Assembly (NCBI GenBank): GCA_025403435.1
Contig: CM046338.1
Location: 17,669,316-17,733,315 of the forward strand
Length of the DNA stretch: 64,000 bases
DNA from: Artocarpus heterophyllus
Lineage: Eukaryota > Streptophyta > Magnoliopsida > Rosales > Moraceae
Direction: 5' to 3'
Of the stretch, positions 47,801 through 60,620 are shown piece after piece. Each line of letters starts with the position of its first letter. Positions within the stretch are counted from its first letter, which is position 1. Below the pieces are notes generated by a model. That model saw only the letters and a program-made list of their open reading frames with translations, made no database searches and was not told the origin of the DNA. The position numbers were made by a program, and so were the translations under genes.

Positions 47801-50800
47801 CAAAAATGTAAAGAACAGAACAAGGTAAACATATAAAGAAAAGACTATTAAGTAGTAAACTCGCAGTGGGCCTTGATGGCCAAACAAAGATTTTGAGCAA
47901 AAAAGAAATGAACGGAGGCGTTTAGTAAGCATGCTGACCTTTACATGCTTTCCCGAGGTACTCATGGGACTCTGCACTTTCTCCGGATGGCCACTTAAAG
48001 CACACATCATGTGCCCAGGAATGTTCAGACTCCCATTCATTTGTGGGTCCTTATATATAAGAGGAAATTTGTGGCCAGCAATATTCTGTCTCCTTAGAGC
48101 TTCTGGCATATTATGCAATGGGTTTAAAGGCCTACAATCAACGTCCTACAAGGAAAATTTTTTCTCACGTTACTCCCCAAAGGAGAGAAATGGTGCTGCT
48201 ATTACAACAGAAGTTATTAGCCCTAGAAACGTTCTTTGCTCGAAAGAAAGAAAATAAAAATAATATATATATATGTATAAAAACAAATAACATCTATAGA
48301 GGACCTCACCAAAGAATACCATTAAAAAGTACCTTCAACTAAATATCAAACATACTTGCATACCACAACGAATGAAAATGAAACAACATTTCCGTATCTG
48401 CTCAAAATAATAACTTACATTATTTCAGTATACTTAGATACCTATTTAGCATAAATGTCTTTACAGTCTTTTGTATCAGTTTCAACTTATCAGCCAACTC
48501 AAGATAAAGTCTTTAAACATTCGCCTAGAGTGAATAAAGGAACACGATATACAAAATCAAGAAGAAGAAGAAGAAGAAGAAGAAGAAGAAGAAGAAGAAG
48601 AAGAAATCTATAAACACAAGTTCAGAAGAAGAAGAAGAAGAAGAAGCAAGTACCATAACGAATTCTACGCCCATCTCCGGATGGTCAAATTGAACCCTGC
48701 ACCTATCGTGATCAACTGTAAGCACACTTCCATCATGAATTTCTCTCGTTCTGGGATGAAGGGCAATTACTTGTTGTCCAACTGTTAAAGGTCTAGCTAA
48801 ATCTGTGGGGAGACCTTCTCTCACACCAGTATGAAGTTCGGTATAATGTTCTCTTACAGATTCGCGATATTGTTTAAGTTTCTCTCTTTCTTCAAGAAGA
48901 AAATGTTCGGAAAACCTCCGGGGTTTACCAAGGGAACTGCAGTAACAAGCAACTCCTACTTCATACATGCTTTATTGAAAGTTTTACTCAAAGGAGAAAA
49001 ATAAAATATGCGTAAAAAGGGGGGAAAAAAGTGTACCTTCTTATGACACCCCACTCGACACGAGTTAGTCTCGGGATATGCCCCAATCCAACATGGTTTA
49101 AGTACTCCTCAAACTCCCTCTGGGCAAACCAAGGGTAATCTATTGCACTATAAAACCACTCAAAGGTGACCCATCTACGCACCAAATATGATGATAGGCA
49201 ACAAGAAAGCTTTTCCTACAAATTAAAAGTGAAAAACATGAGTTGGTTCTTATAAGATTTTTTTTTTAATCAAAAAGAAAAAAAAGGAGGGCTTGACTTA
49301 CCTTTGTTGAAGTGCAATGCCTGTTAACCTTCCCTTTTATCATATTCTCAGAAGACTTGATCTCTTTGGGGAAAAATGCTTGGGGTATATACATTTTTCG
49401 TCTACTTTTTTTGATTGGTAAGTTACCTTCGCTTGCAGCAGGGACTTGGACAGATGATACCATTGGATCAGTTCTAGTTCCAGTTCTTTTGTAATCATTA
49501 TTCAAAGAACCTTCAGCTGATGATCTAACGGATCTCCATTGTTTAGAAGGAGTAGAGGTTTGATTGCTACGTTTTCCTTTAATAACTGGTTTACTCTCTT
49601 CTTCACAAGGGACCTACAACACATCACAAAAAAGGATATGGAATCACTATAGTTTCCCAATGCAAAATCCAAAGAATCACTTGCACTGATAACAAGTCAC
49701 TCCTTCAGATATGCCTATGTTTGTGTATTGTGCATATGCATTATTCTGAATTCTCTTAAGGGGAAAAAAAAGGAGAGAGAGAGGTTTGTTTTTGCTGCAG
49801 AAAACATTGAGTAATTTCACTTATTGTCTGCAAATTACTACAACTAATCATTCTAAAGTATGAATACCATGTATCTGCACTTCTAGAAAAAGCTGCATAC
49901 CTCAGCCTTTACAACGTCACTTGTACTAGAATCCAAATGAGCTTCGGCACTTGATAGCTGTAACTTGAACAAGAATTGGCTTTATGATCAGATTGACTAA
50001 TAAATTAAAAATCAACTCATAAGATAGAGACGATAAACAGATAAAGACGAAAACAATATGTTATGAAGGCGAATTATTCAATGTGCACCTGTGGTACCGA
50101 GGACTTCCGCTTCCTTTTCCATGCTTTGGAGTCAGAACAAGGCTGTTGTTCCATTGTTGATACAGTATCAATACCAACTGTTGAGTCCCTTCCAAGTTTG
50201 GACTTTTTGGAACTAGTACCCCCAACTCCAGAAATTGCATAGGTTGCCTTTTGTTTTGCAGAAGTGAATTTATTTCTGCTTCTAACTTGGCTTGTAGATG
50301 TGTCTTCAGGTACACTGCATTTATCTTCCACATCGAGAGTTGTTTTTTCTTCCTTCAACTGGACGGATGATTCTAAATCGAAACAGATTATGATAAAAAT
50401 TCGAAACCATTAGAATAAAACAAGGACTTAACTATTGCAGAATATGGGAGATAAAATCATCTCCTTTTTCATTAGTTTGAAAAGTATATTTTTACAGAAT
50501 GATAGATGACAATATATAATGTTTACAAGCCTAGGCTAAGAAAGGAAAAATCTATGCTTATTAATCCCACAATTCCAGGGTTATCAATAAAAGATTCTAA
50601 CCACTAATTTAGCTAATTCTAAGTACTAATTTAGTCCTATCAATCAGGAATAGTAATTACAAAAAATTCTAAGCTACTTACAGCTGTATTTCCCACACTC
50701 CCCCTCAAGCTGGAGAATAGGTATCTTCCATTCCCAGCTTGGAAATGATTTCATTAAAAGTTGCACTATTGAGTCCCTTAGTCAAGACATCTGCCAGTTG

Positions 50801-53800
50801 ATTTCCAGATGATATGTAGGGTGTGCAAATTAGACCACTCTCCAATTTCTCCTTGATAAAGTGTCTATCTATCTCAATGTGTTTTGTTCTATCATGCTGA
50901 ACAGGATTGTGGGCTATGTTAATTGCTGATTTGTTGTCACAGTAAAGCTTCATAGGTCCTTCCCACTTGATCTTCAAGTCATCCAAGATGATCTTCAGCC
51001 ATAGTAGTTCACATACACCTTGTGCCATTGCTCTAAATTCTGATTCAGCACTGGACCTTGCCACCACATTTTGTTTTTTGCTATTCAATGTTACCAAATT
51101 ACCGCCAAGAAAGGTACAGTAGCCAGAGGTAGACCTTCTATCAGTAGGGGATCCTGCATAATCCGCATCTGTATAAGCTTCTAGAGTAAGTCCAGCATTT
51201 CTCTTGAATACAATTCCTTTGCCTGGGCTACCCTTTAAGTAGCGAAGTACTCTAAATGCTGCTTGTAGGTGTGCTTCCCTTGGATCATGCATGTATTGAC
51301 TAATAACACTCATTGAATAAGCAATGTCTGGACGAGTAGGAGCCAAATAGATGAGTTTTCCCACCAAACGCTGATACATCTCCTTGTCCACAACCAGATC
51401 TTCTCTTGCTTCTCCAAGTTTGTGATTTGGCTCTATCGGATTAGAGACTGGTTTACAAGCAAGCATCCCTGTTTCTTTTAATAAGTCTGTTACATACTTC
51501 TGCTGTGAAATAAAGATCCCCTGCCTTGAGTATGCCACTTCGATACCAAGAAAGTATTTCAGCCTCCCGAGCTCCTTTATTTCAAATTCTCGAATTAGGC
51601 ACTGTTTCAAAATTTCCTTTTCCTTTTCGTCATTCCCTGTAACAATTATGTCATCAACATACACCAGTAGTGCTGTTACTCCCCCTGAATTAGAGTGTTT
51701 GATGAATAGTGTGTGGTCTCCTTGGCTTTGTCTGTAACCCGTGTCCTTCATCACCTTAGCAAATCTGCCAAACCAGACTTTAGGTGATTGCTTAAGTCCA
51801 TACAAGGCCTTTCTCAGTCTACAGACCTTATTAACAATCCCTTTTTCTTTGAATCCTGGTGGAATCTCCATATAAATTTCTTCTTCCAAGTCTCCATGCA
51901 AAAATGCATTTTTCACATCATACTGTTGAAGTTCCCAATTGAAAAGAGCAGCTAATGATAGCAATATCCGTACTGTATTCATTTTTGCAACTGGTGCAAA
52001 TGTCTCTTGATAATCAACTCCATACATTTGGGTATAGCCTTTGGCCACCAATCTTGCCTTGTATCTCTCAAGTGAACCATCAGCCTTATATTTTATAGTG
52101 AACACCCACTTACAGCCAACCAAATTCTTCCCTTTTGGTTGATCAACAATCTCCCATGTTTTATTTTTTTCCAATGCATACATTTCCTCTCTCATAGCAT
52201 CCCTCCATGCACTTTTAGATAACGCCTCAGATAAGGTGTTTGGAATTGACACAGTATTGAGATTCACAAGAAAATTTCTATGTGATGGTGAAAAACGCTT
52301 AAGGGACACATAGTAGGATAATGGATATAAGGGTCGATTTCTGCATTCTCTAGTACCTTTCCTTACAGCAATAGGTAAATCTAAATCATTTGCATTTGTT
52401 TCAGTGGTAGGTGTATGTGAAGGAGAAGCTGGACTTACCATGTCTTCATTAGCAGGACTTGGATTGGATTCTTGGACTTGCGTTGGATCTGAAATAGTCT
52501 CTCTCCTTGAGTACACCTATGGAAATCTAAAAGAGTCATAGATGGGTACAAATTTTGGATTTTGTTCTTGAGCAGGCACGGGTTGAACAGATTCTTGGAT
52601 GGACAATTGGACAGGTTCTGGGACAGTCATGGGCACAGATTGAACGGATTTTGGAGATGTGAGTGAGAGGTTAAGAAAGTCAGTCTTTTTCTTCCATTGA
52701 TGATGTCTCCCCCTGAAGATAAGATTTGGAAAAATAAGGTTTGGTTTCATCAAAAGAAACATCTTTGGTTATGTAGAGTCTTTTTAAGAGAGGATTGTAA
52801 CACTTGTATCCCTTTTGAGTGGAAGAATAACCAATGAAGACACACTTAACTGCCTGAGGATCCAGTTTTCCTCTATTCGGACTATGTACATGAACAAAGG
52901 AGGAACATCCAAATATTTTAGGTGGAAGACCATTAGAAGTTCGGATGCGTGGATAAAATTGTGCCAGTAACTCCATGGGAGTCTTAAAATCTAATGTTCT
53001 CGAAGGCAATCTATTAATCATGTTTGTAGCAGTAAGGACAGCCTCTCCCCAATAGGTTTTAGGAACATTAGCATGAAATAATAGTGCTCAAGTAGAATTG
53101 AGTAAATGGCCATTTTTCCTCTCAGCAACCCCGTTTTGTTGAGGTGTGTTAACACAGGATGACTCATGGATGATTCCTTCCTTTTGAAAGTAGGGGGATT
53201 AAATTTGATTGAAGTACTCTCGTGCATTGTCAGACCGAAAACTTTTTATTTTTACTCCAAATTGGTTTTGAATCATGGAATGGAAATTGGGAATGACAAA
53301 ACTCACATCTGATTTGTGTTTGAGCAAGAACAACCAGGTAACTCGAGTACAATCATCTATTAGGGAAACAAACCAACGTGACCCAGAGATGTTTGGAATT
53401 GTAGAAGGTCCCCATATATCACTGTGAATCAAATTAAATGGATGAGAACTTCTTTTATTACTAATAGGAAAAGATACACGAGTATGTTTTGCAAATTCAC
53501 AAATATCACAATGAAAATCTATAATATCTAATCCTTTGAACAAAGTAGGAAACATGATTCTTAACACTCTAAGGGAAGGATGACCAAGACGGAAATGCTG
53601 AAGCCAAATGGCATCTTTCTTCGAGGAACTAAGTAGTGACAAGGATAGATTGTATATGACTCTCTTTGAAGAACTCGGTGTTTCAAGGTAGTAAAGTCCG
53701 TTTTTTTCTTTAACAAGTCCAATCTTCCTCCCCGAATCCTGTTCCTGAAAAACACAGTAAGTAGGATAGAAATTTACGTGACATTTTAGATCCTTTGTAA

Positions 53801-56800
53801 TTTTTGGGATTGAAATAAGATTGGCAGATAATTTTGGGACATGAAGTACATCTTCAAGAACAAATGAGGAAGTCACAAGTATATCTCCTAGACCTGCCAC
53901 TGTGGCAAAAGAACCGTTTGCTACAGAAATTTTTTTATTGCTTGGACACGGCTTATAGGTACTAAAAAACTTTGATGAATAAGTCATGTGATCAGTGGCC
54001 CCTGAATCGATTATCCAAGAGTTCTCAAAACACTTTTCTGAGGCATTTAATCCAAAGGAGAGTAGTGATTTACCTGAGAGTGCCAATGAACATGTACCGG
54101 AGGGTTTTTTGAGAGACCCTATTAGGCCTCTGAGCCTTTCAATTTCCTCACTGCTAAGTCCTTCTTGCTCCCTTTTTTCTGAGAGATTGGCCTGCTGTGT
54201 CATATGAGCTTGACCGTAAGTTTTTGGTTGCTCTCCCCTGTAACCCCACTAGGTGGCTTGCCATTTAATGTCCAGCAATGCTCTTTAGTGTGCCTCGGTT
54301 TCTTGCAGTAAGTGCACCAAAGATTGTCTCGGTTGCTCCGATTGTCCTTTCCAGAAAATCTGCTTTGATCAGCTCTTCCGCCTTCTGCAGTCCGAGTAAG
54401 CTCTGCTCTTGGTTGTGATTTCCCGATTTCTGGTGCCTTTGTTTGTTCAATTCTGATTGTAAGCGCTGATCCTTCTACAACTTGAGTCGGCTCCAGCATG
54501 ATGCCTCTCCGGCTTTCCTCTGACAAGATAAGTGAGATCACTTCTTCTAACGAAGGTGTCTCCTCTTTCCCAAGAATCTGCACTCTAACCTGATCAAATT
54601 CTTGATTGAGTCCAGCGAGAAAATCATAAACACGGTCCTTCTCAATGAAAATCTTCAAGGTTGTGGCATCATCAGCACATTTCATTTCAAAGACCCGATA
54701 GTGATCAAGTTCCTGCCATAGATTTTTAAGAGAATTGGCATACTCAGTCACTGTTTTGTCACCTTGTTTGATTGCACTAGCTCTGACTTTGACCTCATAA
54801 ATTCGGGCTGCATCTCTGGCCTTTGAGTAGGTTCGCTGAATGGAGACCCATATTTCTTTGGCAGTGGTCAGGAGCATGCAAGTATCGCTGATTTCAGGAT
54901 TCATTGAATCCCACAGCCATGACATTATCATCGAGTCCTCTTCGTCCCAAGCATCAAATTTCGGGTATCCTTTCTTTGGTCCTATTCCAATAAGATGGCT
55001 GAGTTTCCCTTTACCTTTTAAATAGATTCGAACAAATTAGGACCATTTCAAATAGTTTTTTCCATTCAGCCTATAGGTGGCTCGAATGTTCTACAAATCA
55101 CCATCTGTTTGGTGGGAACTTTCTTCTTCGGATTGAGAAACATGGGTAGCTTTGATATTAGACATGGTTCTCACTGCTGATAGTTGGACTGACAAGAAAA
55201 GAAGAGGCAAAGACGGTAGGTAATATGGGGAGAATAATGGTGATGAAGGTCAAAAAAAAAAAAGGATGAACACAATCGGCAATGAAGGCTTGAAAGAAAA
55301 AAAGGAGAAGTGACAGCAATTAAGGCCGAAGAGACAATTGAATCCCAGTGATTTCCTACAGCTCTGATACCATATTGCAGAATATGGGAGATAAAATCAT
55401 CTCTTTTTCATTAGTCTGAAAAGTATATTTTTACAGAATGATAGATGAAAATATATAACGTTTACAAGTGTAGGCTAAGAAAGGAAAAATCTATGCTCAT
55501 TAATCCCACAATTCCAGGGTTATCAATAAAAGATTCTAAGCACTAATTTAGCTAATTATAAGCACTAATTTAGCTAATTCAATCAGGAATAGTAATTACA
55601 AAAAATTCTAAGCTAATTACAGCTATATTTCCCACATTACCCATTTGAATGGACATACTAAAGATCAAAAATCTAAATGGCTGCACCAAATCAACAACAA
55701 TAAACTCTGAATTTAACTGCAACTTAAACGTCATAGACAATCTTTTACCACACTCACCAAATTCAGTTTTCTTAAACTATCATCTAAAAGGTTGAAAAAT
55801 ATACAAATTTTAACTTATCTACAAATAAAATGTTACGTGGCATAAAAAATTAAAAACCAACAAGTTTAGACAAAAATTACTTACCAGATTCCATTGTGCA
55901 TGGTGGCATCATGAGTGACAAATCAGCCAGTGCTTGCAGAGCATCAAATTCAGAGCTTTCAACTGCAAGATTGACAAGCAAAACACTTAATTTGTTGCAA
56001 GTGCAGCTAAATTTTGAAAAACTGAACCAAAGAACAATTGGATAGCTGATAAAAAAACCAGTAGATGCAAATATGGAAACAGATCACGGCGTTAAAAGGT
56101 AGAAGGTTTTCACTATGTATCGCATGTGTGTGCAAACAGATCACGGCGTTAAAAGGTAGAAGGTTTTCACTATGTATCGCATGTGTGTGCACACATGCAT
56201 GTGCACATGCATGCACTATATATACATGGATTTGAATGTCTATCTAGAATTATTATCTACAGTACACAAAAACATTTCTCAATCTTTTTCTTTAGTTTAT
56301 TCTTCTTGTTTCCCCGTAGATAGGTTATTTAGTACAATTTGAGTTATGTGATGTGTGTGTGTGTGTGTGCATATACCTATATATAGAAGAGTACATTTAT
56401 ATAGAAGAGGAGGAGAGGGGTCACCTCCAAAAAATAGTTTCTTGCTTCTCTTCCTTTGACCTTGTGAAGAAACTCGCTCGGCTTTTGCATTTGAAACTTC
56501 AACATCAACTTTTCCTTTCAAGCTGCTGACATTAACCCCTTCTTCTGTCCCACTACATGCTTCTCCACCATCATCATCTTCAACTTTCTCTTTCTTTCTG
56601 TAAAACTTCTTCCCCTTCCGATGAACCTCGACGGTGCCAACACCTTCCATATCCACCAAGGAACTAGTATCTTTTCCATAATCTCCATTTTCAGCTCCCC
56701 TGCTTCCCACACTGCCTTCTAACCAGTCTTCCTCCACGGAAGCATCATGGAGTCGGGCACGAGCCATCTCAGACTGTGGGTGCTATATCACATAAACAAG

Positions 56801-59407
56801 AAAAACATCAAATTAATAGTTTAATAGGAAAGGATAAAAAGGCAGTGGCTGAAAATGGTAAATTTGTTACATGCCATCAATTAATAATTTTCCCCAGCTC
56901 AGAGCAGAAGAGGAGCTCACATGTTCTCGTTTTTTGTATGGTGTGGAAACTTGGGGAGAACCAACTCTTTGCGCGGCCTCAGTCAATGCCAGTGCTGCCG
57001 CATGTAAACCATCATCCTCGTTATCATGACCTGACTTTCGGTTCTTCTTAATCGGTGAAACATAATTTTCCCCATAATCTTTCTTGTGTGAATATGAAAC
57101 AGGAAAACGTGGTGTCCTCTTCCCAACCGCACGAGGCTGACTACCTAATATGAAGGCACAACAACATAAATCCAGTATCATATGGCGAATGATTTAGTTA
57201 GTAGAACGACGAAAATAGCATTCAGCTAAGTTGAACTTTGAGAGCAGATATCCAAGAAAGAGTGTCCATGGAAAGAGTGTGCATGCCTGTATGGACATAA
57301 TCAACAGCCAAAGAAAAATAAAATAGCAATAGTGTAAAGAAAAGCTACTAGGATAATAAGCTTCAAAGTACTGCAATTGTGGACGTCCATTCTCTCATAT
57401 TTTGGGGGATAGTTTAGAAACTACCACTGTAAATGTTCAAGAGAAGCAAAACAGCTAATCTGATCACTCATGTACGAAAAGTGGTTAAAAGTCAAGAACC
57501 AAGATATGAATAGCCAAAAAGGGAAAAAGGAAGACCATCAAGAAAAATAAATTTTAAAATCAATTTGCGACCCCCCTTCCCTTGTCATCTAGAGACCCTG
57601 CTAACAAAAGACAAGCTAAATTCATCATATTCATGGTTTTCTATTTAGTCAGACTCACAATGCACATTCACTTATCTAATGTTGTCTTGTCCTCTACCTA
57701 TAAAAAAAAAAGAGAACATATTTTCGTAGTTTCCTCACTTCTCTTTAGTCTTTATATACTTCTGTTCGTTTCATAGATTCAAGTTTCAACCACAATTCAT
57801 ACATTTTTGCTTTTCTCTCACAAAAATTCAAAATTTTATTCAAACTTTTTGCTTGAATCAATGAACCAAACGGGATATTAGAATCCATCTAGACAAATTA
57901 TGCCAACTCTTATTGTTTTTATTTCTGCCTCTGTCGAACACTTCAACCTAATTTTGTACATTCTTTACATTTATACATAATTCAACCTCCTTTCTATCAG
58001 TTTTGTTTTAAGAAGAAAAAACCACAACTTAATAATACATGTAGTAACTTAAAATTGATCAAAAAACTATAGCAAAAAACCACAACTCAATATTACATGT
58101 AATAACTTAAAATTGATCAAAGCACCATAACAAAATGCTTAATAACCTATATGAAATGGCACATTATTTTACCATCAGTCCGTTTCCTTTTCAGTAATGA
58201 TAGGCACCCATCAGCAGATGAATAAGAATTGAAAACATCTCTTGACGTGTTAATTTGATCCCTGCCACGCCTACGTTTCAGAGGTTTCCGAGAAAAGCCT
58301 AAAGCATCATTGCTCTCTTGTTCACTATCACTTGATCCCTGTAAGTTTTAAGTCATGAAAGTAAGTACAAAAAAGATCTTACCAAGAGATTATTTAAATG
58401 CAGGGTAAAATTGTACTCATTTGTTTTCACCTCAGTGTCAACGAATAACAAAGGTATAAAATGAAAATCAAGCACTCCCATTCATGTAAATCTCCAGATA
58501 TAAAGATTAATCAATTAATAGCAATAAAGATGCAGAGATGCACGCTTAAAAGTCATACTGATCTCACCAGAACATTATAGTGATCTGTCATCATTGCTAT
58601 AAGGCCAATTACAGAAGCTGTCCCCTCTGGCAATGACAAGTAAGCCTAAAAACCAATATAATATCACAAGTAAAACCTCATACACACTCTTGCATTTTTG
58701 TAACTTTTGATGATACATTTATCTAGCAACCATGGAAAATATGTACCCGGTTCATACTGTAAAGAGCCTCCACCATCTCAACACTTCTGTTGCGCACTAT
58801 AGCAGCGACCTAGAAATCCACAAAAATGAAGAATATGTAACTCAAGAGGGGAAAAAAAAGAATTTAGGAAGAAATTGATACAACACATCATGTGGGTGAT
58901 TGGGCTGCAGAGGTGGGACAATGAAGCTTAACGGTATTTTAACTAAACTCAAACAATAATGATAGTCTGGATTTTGTGCTTATCAACCCAAACTTGCAGA
59001 GATAACAATGGACCCAAGAAACGAGATACGGCATACCTTCTTCCAGTCTTTCCCATACTTCCGATATGCATCATAAAAGCGCTCGAGCTCTTCCTTGCTC
59101 CACTGTGATCCCAACTTATCTGATAGTTTTTTCTTCTACACAAACAGCAGAACACGCAACAAATCAGGACATTTATAATATCACACTCTTATGTTATCTA
59201 TGTAAATCAAGGAGGATGAAAACATAAAAGTGAACTTGGAATTACTCGTTGACTGGTTTTGCTCGAGTTCCCGCCATCTTTCTCAGGAGAAACTGAAACT
59301 AACACTCGTTGCCTGCTTTTGCTTGAGTTCCCAACATCTTTATCAGGCGAATGCAAACTTATACCTGCATATCGCTTATTTGCTCGAGGTTTTTTCGTTG
59401 GAGCCAT
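44891..59407 (-). CDS. ALY: ALWAYS EARLY/LIN9-type protein (19 coding exons, 1171 aa)
   Basis: Homologue of animal LIN-9 and fly Aly, a DNA/chromatin-binding subunit of DREAM/MMB-type complexes controlling cell-cycle genes. Exons from the start: 59246-59407, 59037-59135, 58747-58809, 58568-58645, 58173-58338, 56921-57144, 56425-56773, 55885-55962, 50089-50372, 49901-49957, 49302-49613, 49037-49215, 48654-48936, 47939-48145, 47082-47243, 46585-46728, 46257-46472, 45387-45674, 44891-45055. Total 3516 nt, frame kept throughout. SANT/Myb domain at about 62-115 ([20 protein letters not shown]). DIRP domain at about 628-735 ([20 protein letters not shown]), then a Tudor-like [19 protein letters not shown] stretch at about 738-775. 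C terminus [10 protein letters not shown]. Intron 16 has a GC donor; intron 8 holds a 5.2-kb copia. The plant family has ALY1-3; this resembles ALY2/ALY3, but which one is not resolved. Confidence 0.93.
48561..48646 (-). repeat. GAA/TTC triplet repeat beside the ALY exon 13 donor
   Basis: Fifteen uninterrupted GAA units (48561-48605), a 19-bp interruption, then about seven more (48625-48646). On the transcript this is a TTC tract beginning about 8 bases after the exon 13 GT donor. Confidence 0.92.
50433..50697 (-). repeat. 3' LTR of the intronic copia
   Basis: On the minus strand it starts TGTGGGAAATACAGC and ends CTGCAATA. The final TA instead of CA makes the outer boundary uncertain by 3 bases. 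Confidence 0.85.
50698..50713 (-). other. Polypurine tract of the intronic copia
   Basis: Minus-strand CCAGCTTGAGGGGGAG directly precedes TGTGGG. The pol stop codon (TGA) lies within it, at 50705-50707. Confidence 0.85.
50705..52762 (-). pseudogene. Copia pol, RT-RNase H part: 603-codon open frame behind one amber stop
   Basis: The frame from 52516 to 50705 is open for 603 codons and contains [30 protein letters not shown], the RT catalytic [14 protein letters not shown], RNase [21 protein letters not shown] and the final DVLTKGL block. It opens with GTG directly after an in-frame TAG (52517-52519) that follows YDSFRFP, fitting one CAG-to-TAG change. Upstream of about 52700 the frame is shifted. 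RT and RNase H are intact, but the element cannot make a full polyprotein. Confidence 0.9.
52680..54203 (-). pseudogene. Copia protease-integrase part of the intronic element
   Basis: Order on the minus strand: [14 protein letters not shown] (protease), [14 protein letters not shown] (pre-integrase), [24 protein letters not shown] and [19 protein letters not shown] (integrase core), then a frameshift near 53215, [15 protein letters not shown] sequence with another break near 53020, and integrase C-terminal [19 protein letters not shown]. At least two frameshifts separate this from RT. Confidence 0.87.
54200..55166 (-). pseudogene. Copia gag of the intronic element
   Basis: The probable start is ATG at 55166 ([17 protein letters not shown]). 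Two in-frame stops follow, near 55093 and 55040. The frame is then open from 54931 to 54200 with [24 protein letters not shown] gag sequence just upstream and a zinc knuckle [14 protein letters not shown] (about 54310). It ends at TGA 54200, overlapping ATGA with the next frame. A one-base loss in the run before it probably caused this break. Confidence 0.85.
55361..55372 (-). other. Primer-binding site of the intronic copia
   Basis: Minus-strand TGGTATCAGAGC, an exact match to the plant tRNA-iMet site, directly abuts the 5' LTR. Confidence 0.92.
55373..55636 (-). repeat. 5' LTR of the intronic copia
   Basis: 264 bp, aligned along its full length with 50433-50697. Confidence 0.88.
56077..56190. 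repeat. 57-bp tandem duplication in ALY intron 7
   Basis: AAACAGATCACGGCGTTAAA and the next 37 bases occur exactly twice head to tail, followed by a GTGCACATGCATGCAC-rich stretch. Confidence 0.9.
57145..58172 (-). other. ALY intron 5, about 1 kb
   Basis: AT-rich intron with no feature I can support. A 60-base stretch is imperfectly repeated near 58020 and 58078 (AAAACCACAACT(T/C)AATA.TACATGTA.TAACTTAAAATTGATC). Confidence 0.6.
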
Positions 59408-60620
59408 TGAATGCAACAACGAAACCTGAAGCACATCATCATCAGAACCAAACTTAATTCGGATGATGTATCAACTGACGATTATCCAGTAATTCAAATT
59501 AAAACTAAGCTATCAAGTAAGTAGAGCAGGAAAACAATTTTTTAAAAAAAAAAATTAACGATGTACAGATCAAATACTCTTGACTTTATTTCCGAAAGAA
59601 AAAATCTAATTTTTTATGTAGTTTTTGACAGATCCTCAAATGCCATTAGAAACTACAATTCAAAAGCCCCTGGGTCGAATCGGAAAAGCACCTCGAGGAG
59701 AAAAAAAATAAAAATAAAAGAACAAGAAGAAGAAGACGACAACGAAAGAAGAAGAGAAAAGAAGGTTTTTTTTTTTTTTATTTATTTGTTTGTTTGCTTC
59801 TTCTTGTTGTTGTTGTTGTTTTATTTTTTTTTCAATATCTTCTCGGTGCAGAACGGGTTTAGATACAGGCGACACCAGTATTTATTTAAAAATAAGTAAA
59901 TTTTCACTCAGTTTCTACTTTGACAGAGAAGAAATTTCACACGAAATGCGGAATTCAAAATCAATTTTCAGCAGAAAAAAAGCCACTAGGATTCAAACGC
60001 CACGAACCGCTTCAAAACCAATTGCAACTGAATTCTCCACAATCGCCATCGAACTTCAACGATAGAAATGAATCAACATCCGACGATCAGACAAACCAAA
60101 AACCTCAAGAAATTTTCAATTCTACGGAAACAAGAATCAAATTGATTTTTGAAAAAAAAATAAAAATAAACAGAATTATCAAAAAATCAAACTTCTGGAA
60201 ATGAAAGAACAAAAAAACCAAAACCGACCAACACAGGACAAAATTCAAACGACTTTCACCTGTCCAAACCCTAGAATCCCAGATCGGAAGCTCTCACAAG
60301 CCGTAGGGTTTCACCAAAATCCAAATTAAACCATTTCAGAGAAAGAGGGAGTCAGAAAAACAAGTCTTTTGAGGAGAGAGAAGCTGATTCTCGGACCGAC
60401 TTTTGCAGAGAGAGAAAGAGTGAGTAAGAGAGAGAAAGTTAGAGAGAGAGAGAGAGAGAGAGGGGCGTAGCACTTGCCGCGAAACTTGAAGAAAAAAGGA
60501 GGGGAAGAAGAGGGCGAAGCCAATGAGAATGGTTTTTTTCTTCTTGGTTTTCAGTTTTGAGTTTTCTGGTGGGTTTTTTGTATTTCTTTCAGAGCGTGTG
60601 AGAAAAGTGGAAGGTAAGGT
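59408..60620 (-). promoter_or_regulatory. ALY 5' UTR with a leader intron and promoter-proximal region
   Basis: A likely leader intron spans 59426-60259: donor GGACAG|GTGAAAG after TAGGGTTTGG, acceptor GTGCTTCAG|GTTTCG, 18 bases before the start codon. The first exon would be 60260 to about 60480 and contains a CT-repeat (GA run on the plus strand at 60437-60462) and telo-box-like TAGGGTTT. The transcription start is estimated only. Confidence 0.5.

Larger units (their letters stand above)
50433..55636 (-). mobile_element. Ty1/copia retrotransposon in ALY intron 8, sense orientation
   Basis: LTRs of about 265 bp lie at 50433-50697 (3') and 55373-55636 (5'), with the primer site touching the 5' LTR and the polypurine tract touching the 3' LTR. 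The flanking 5-mers TTAAC and TTACC differ by one base, a probable decayed target duplication. The LTRs differ at roughly 5 percent by eye. Without the element, the intron would be about 300 bp. Gag and pol are interrupted, but the RT-RNase H part is one long open frame. Confidence 0.9.

Noticed and set aside
48525..48653. Extension of ALY exon 13 into poly-Ser and poly-Phe
   Set aside because: This is read-through of the GT donor into the TTC repeat. The next exon joins in frame from the donor at 48653.
56867..56920. Alternative ALY exon 6 end at GTAACA near 56868
   Set aside because: It would put exon 7 out of frame. The GTGAGC donor at 56915-56920 keeps the frame to [10 protein letters not shown].
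59561..60204. Plus-strand frames of 91-112 codons upstream of ALY
   Set aside because: They lie in the ALY leader intron, are Lys/Arg- or Phe-rich from simple repeats, and have no recognisable domain.
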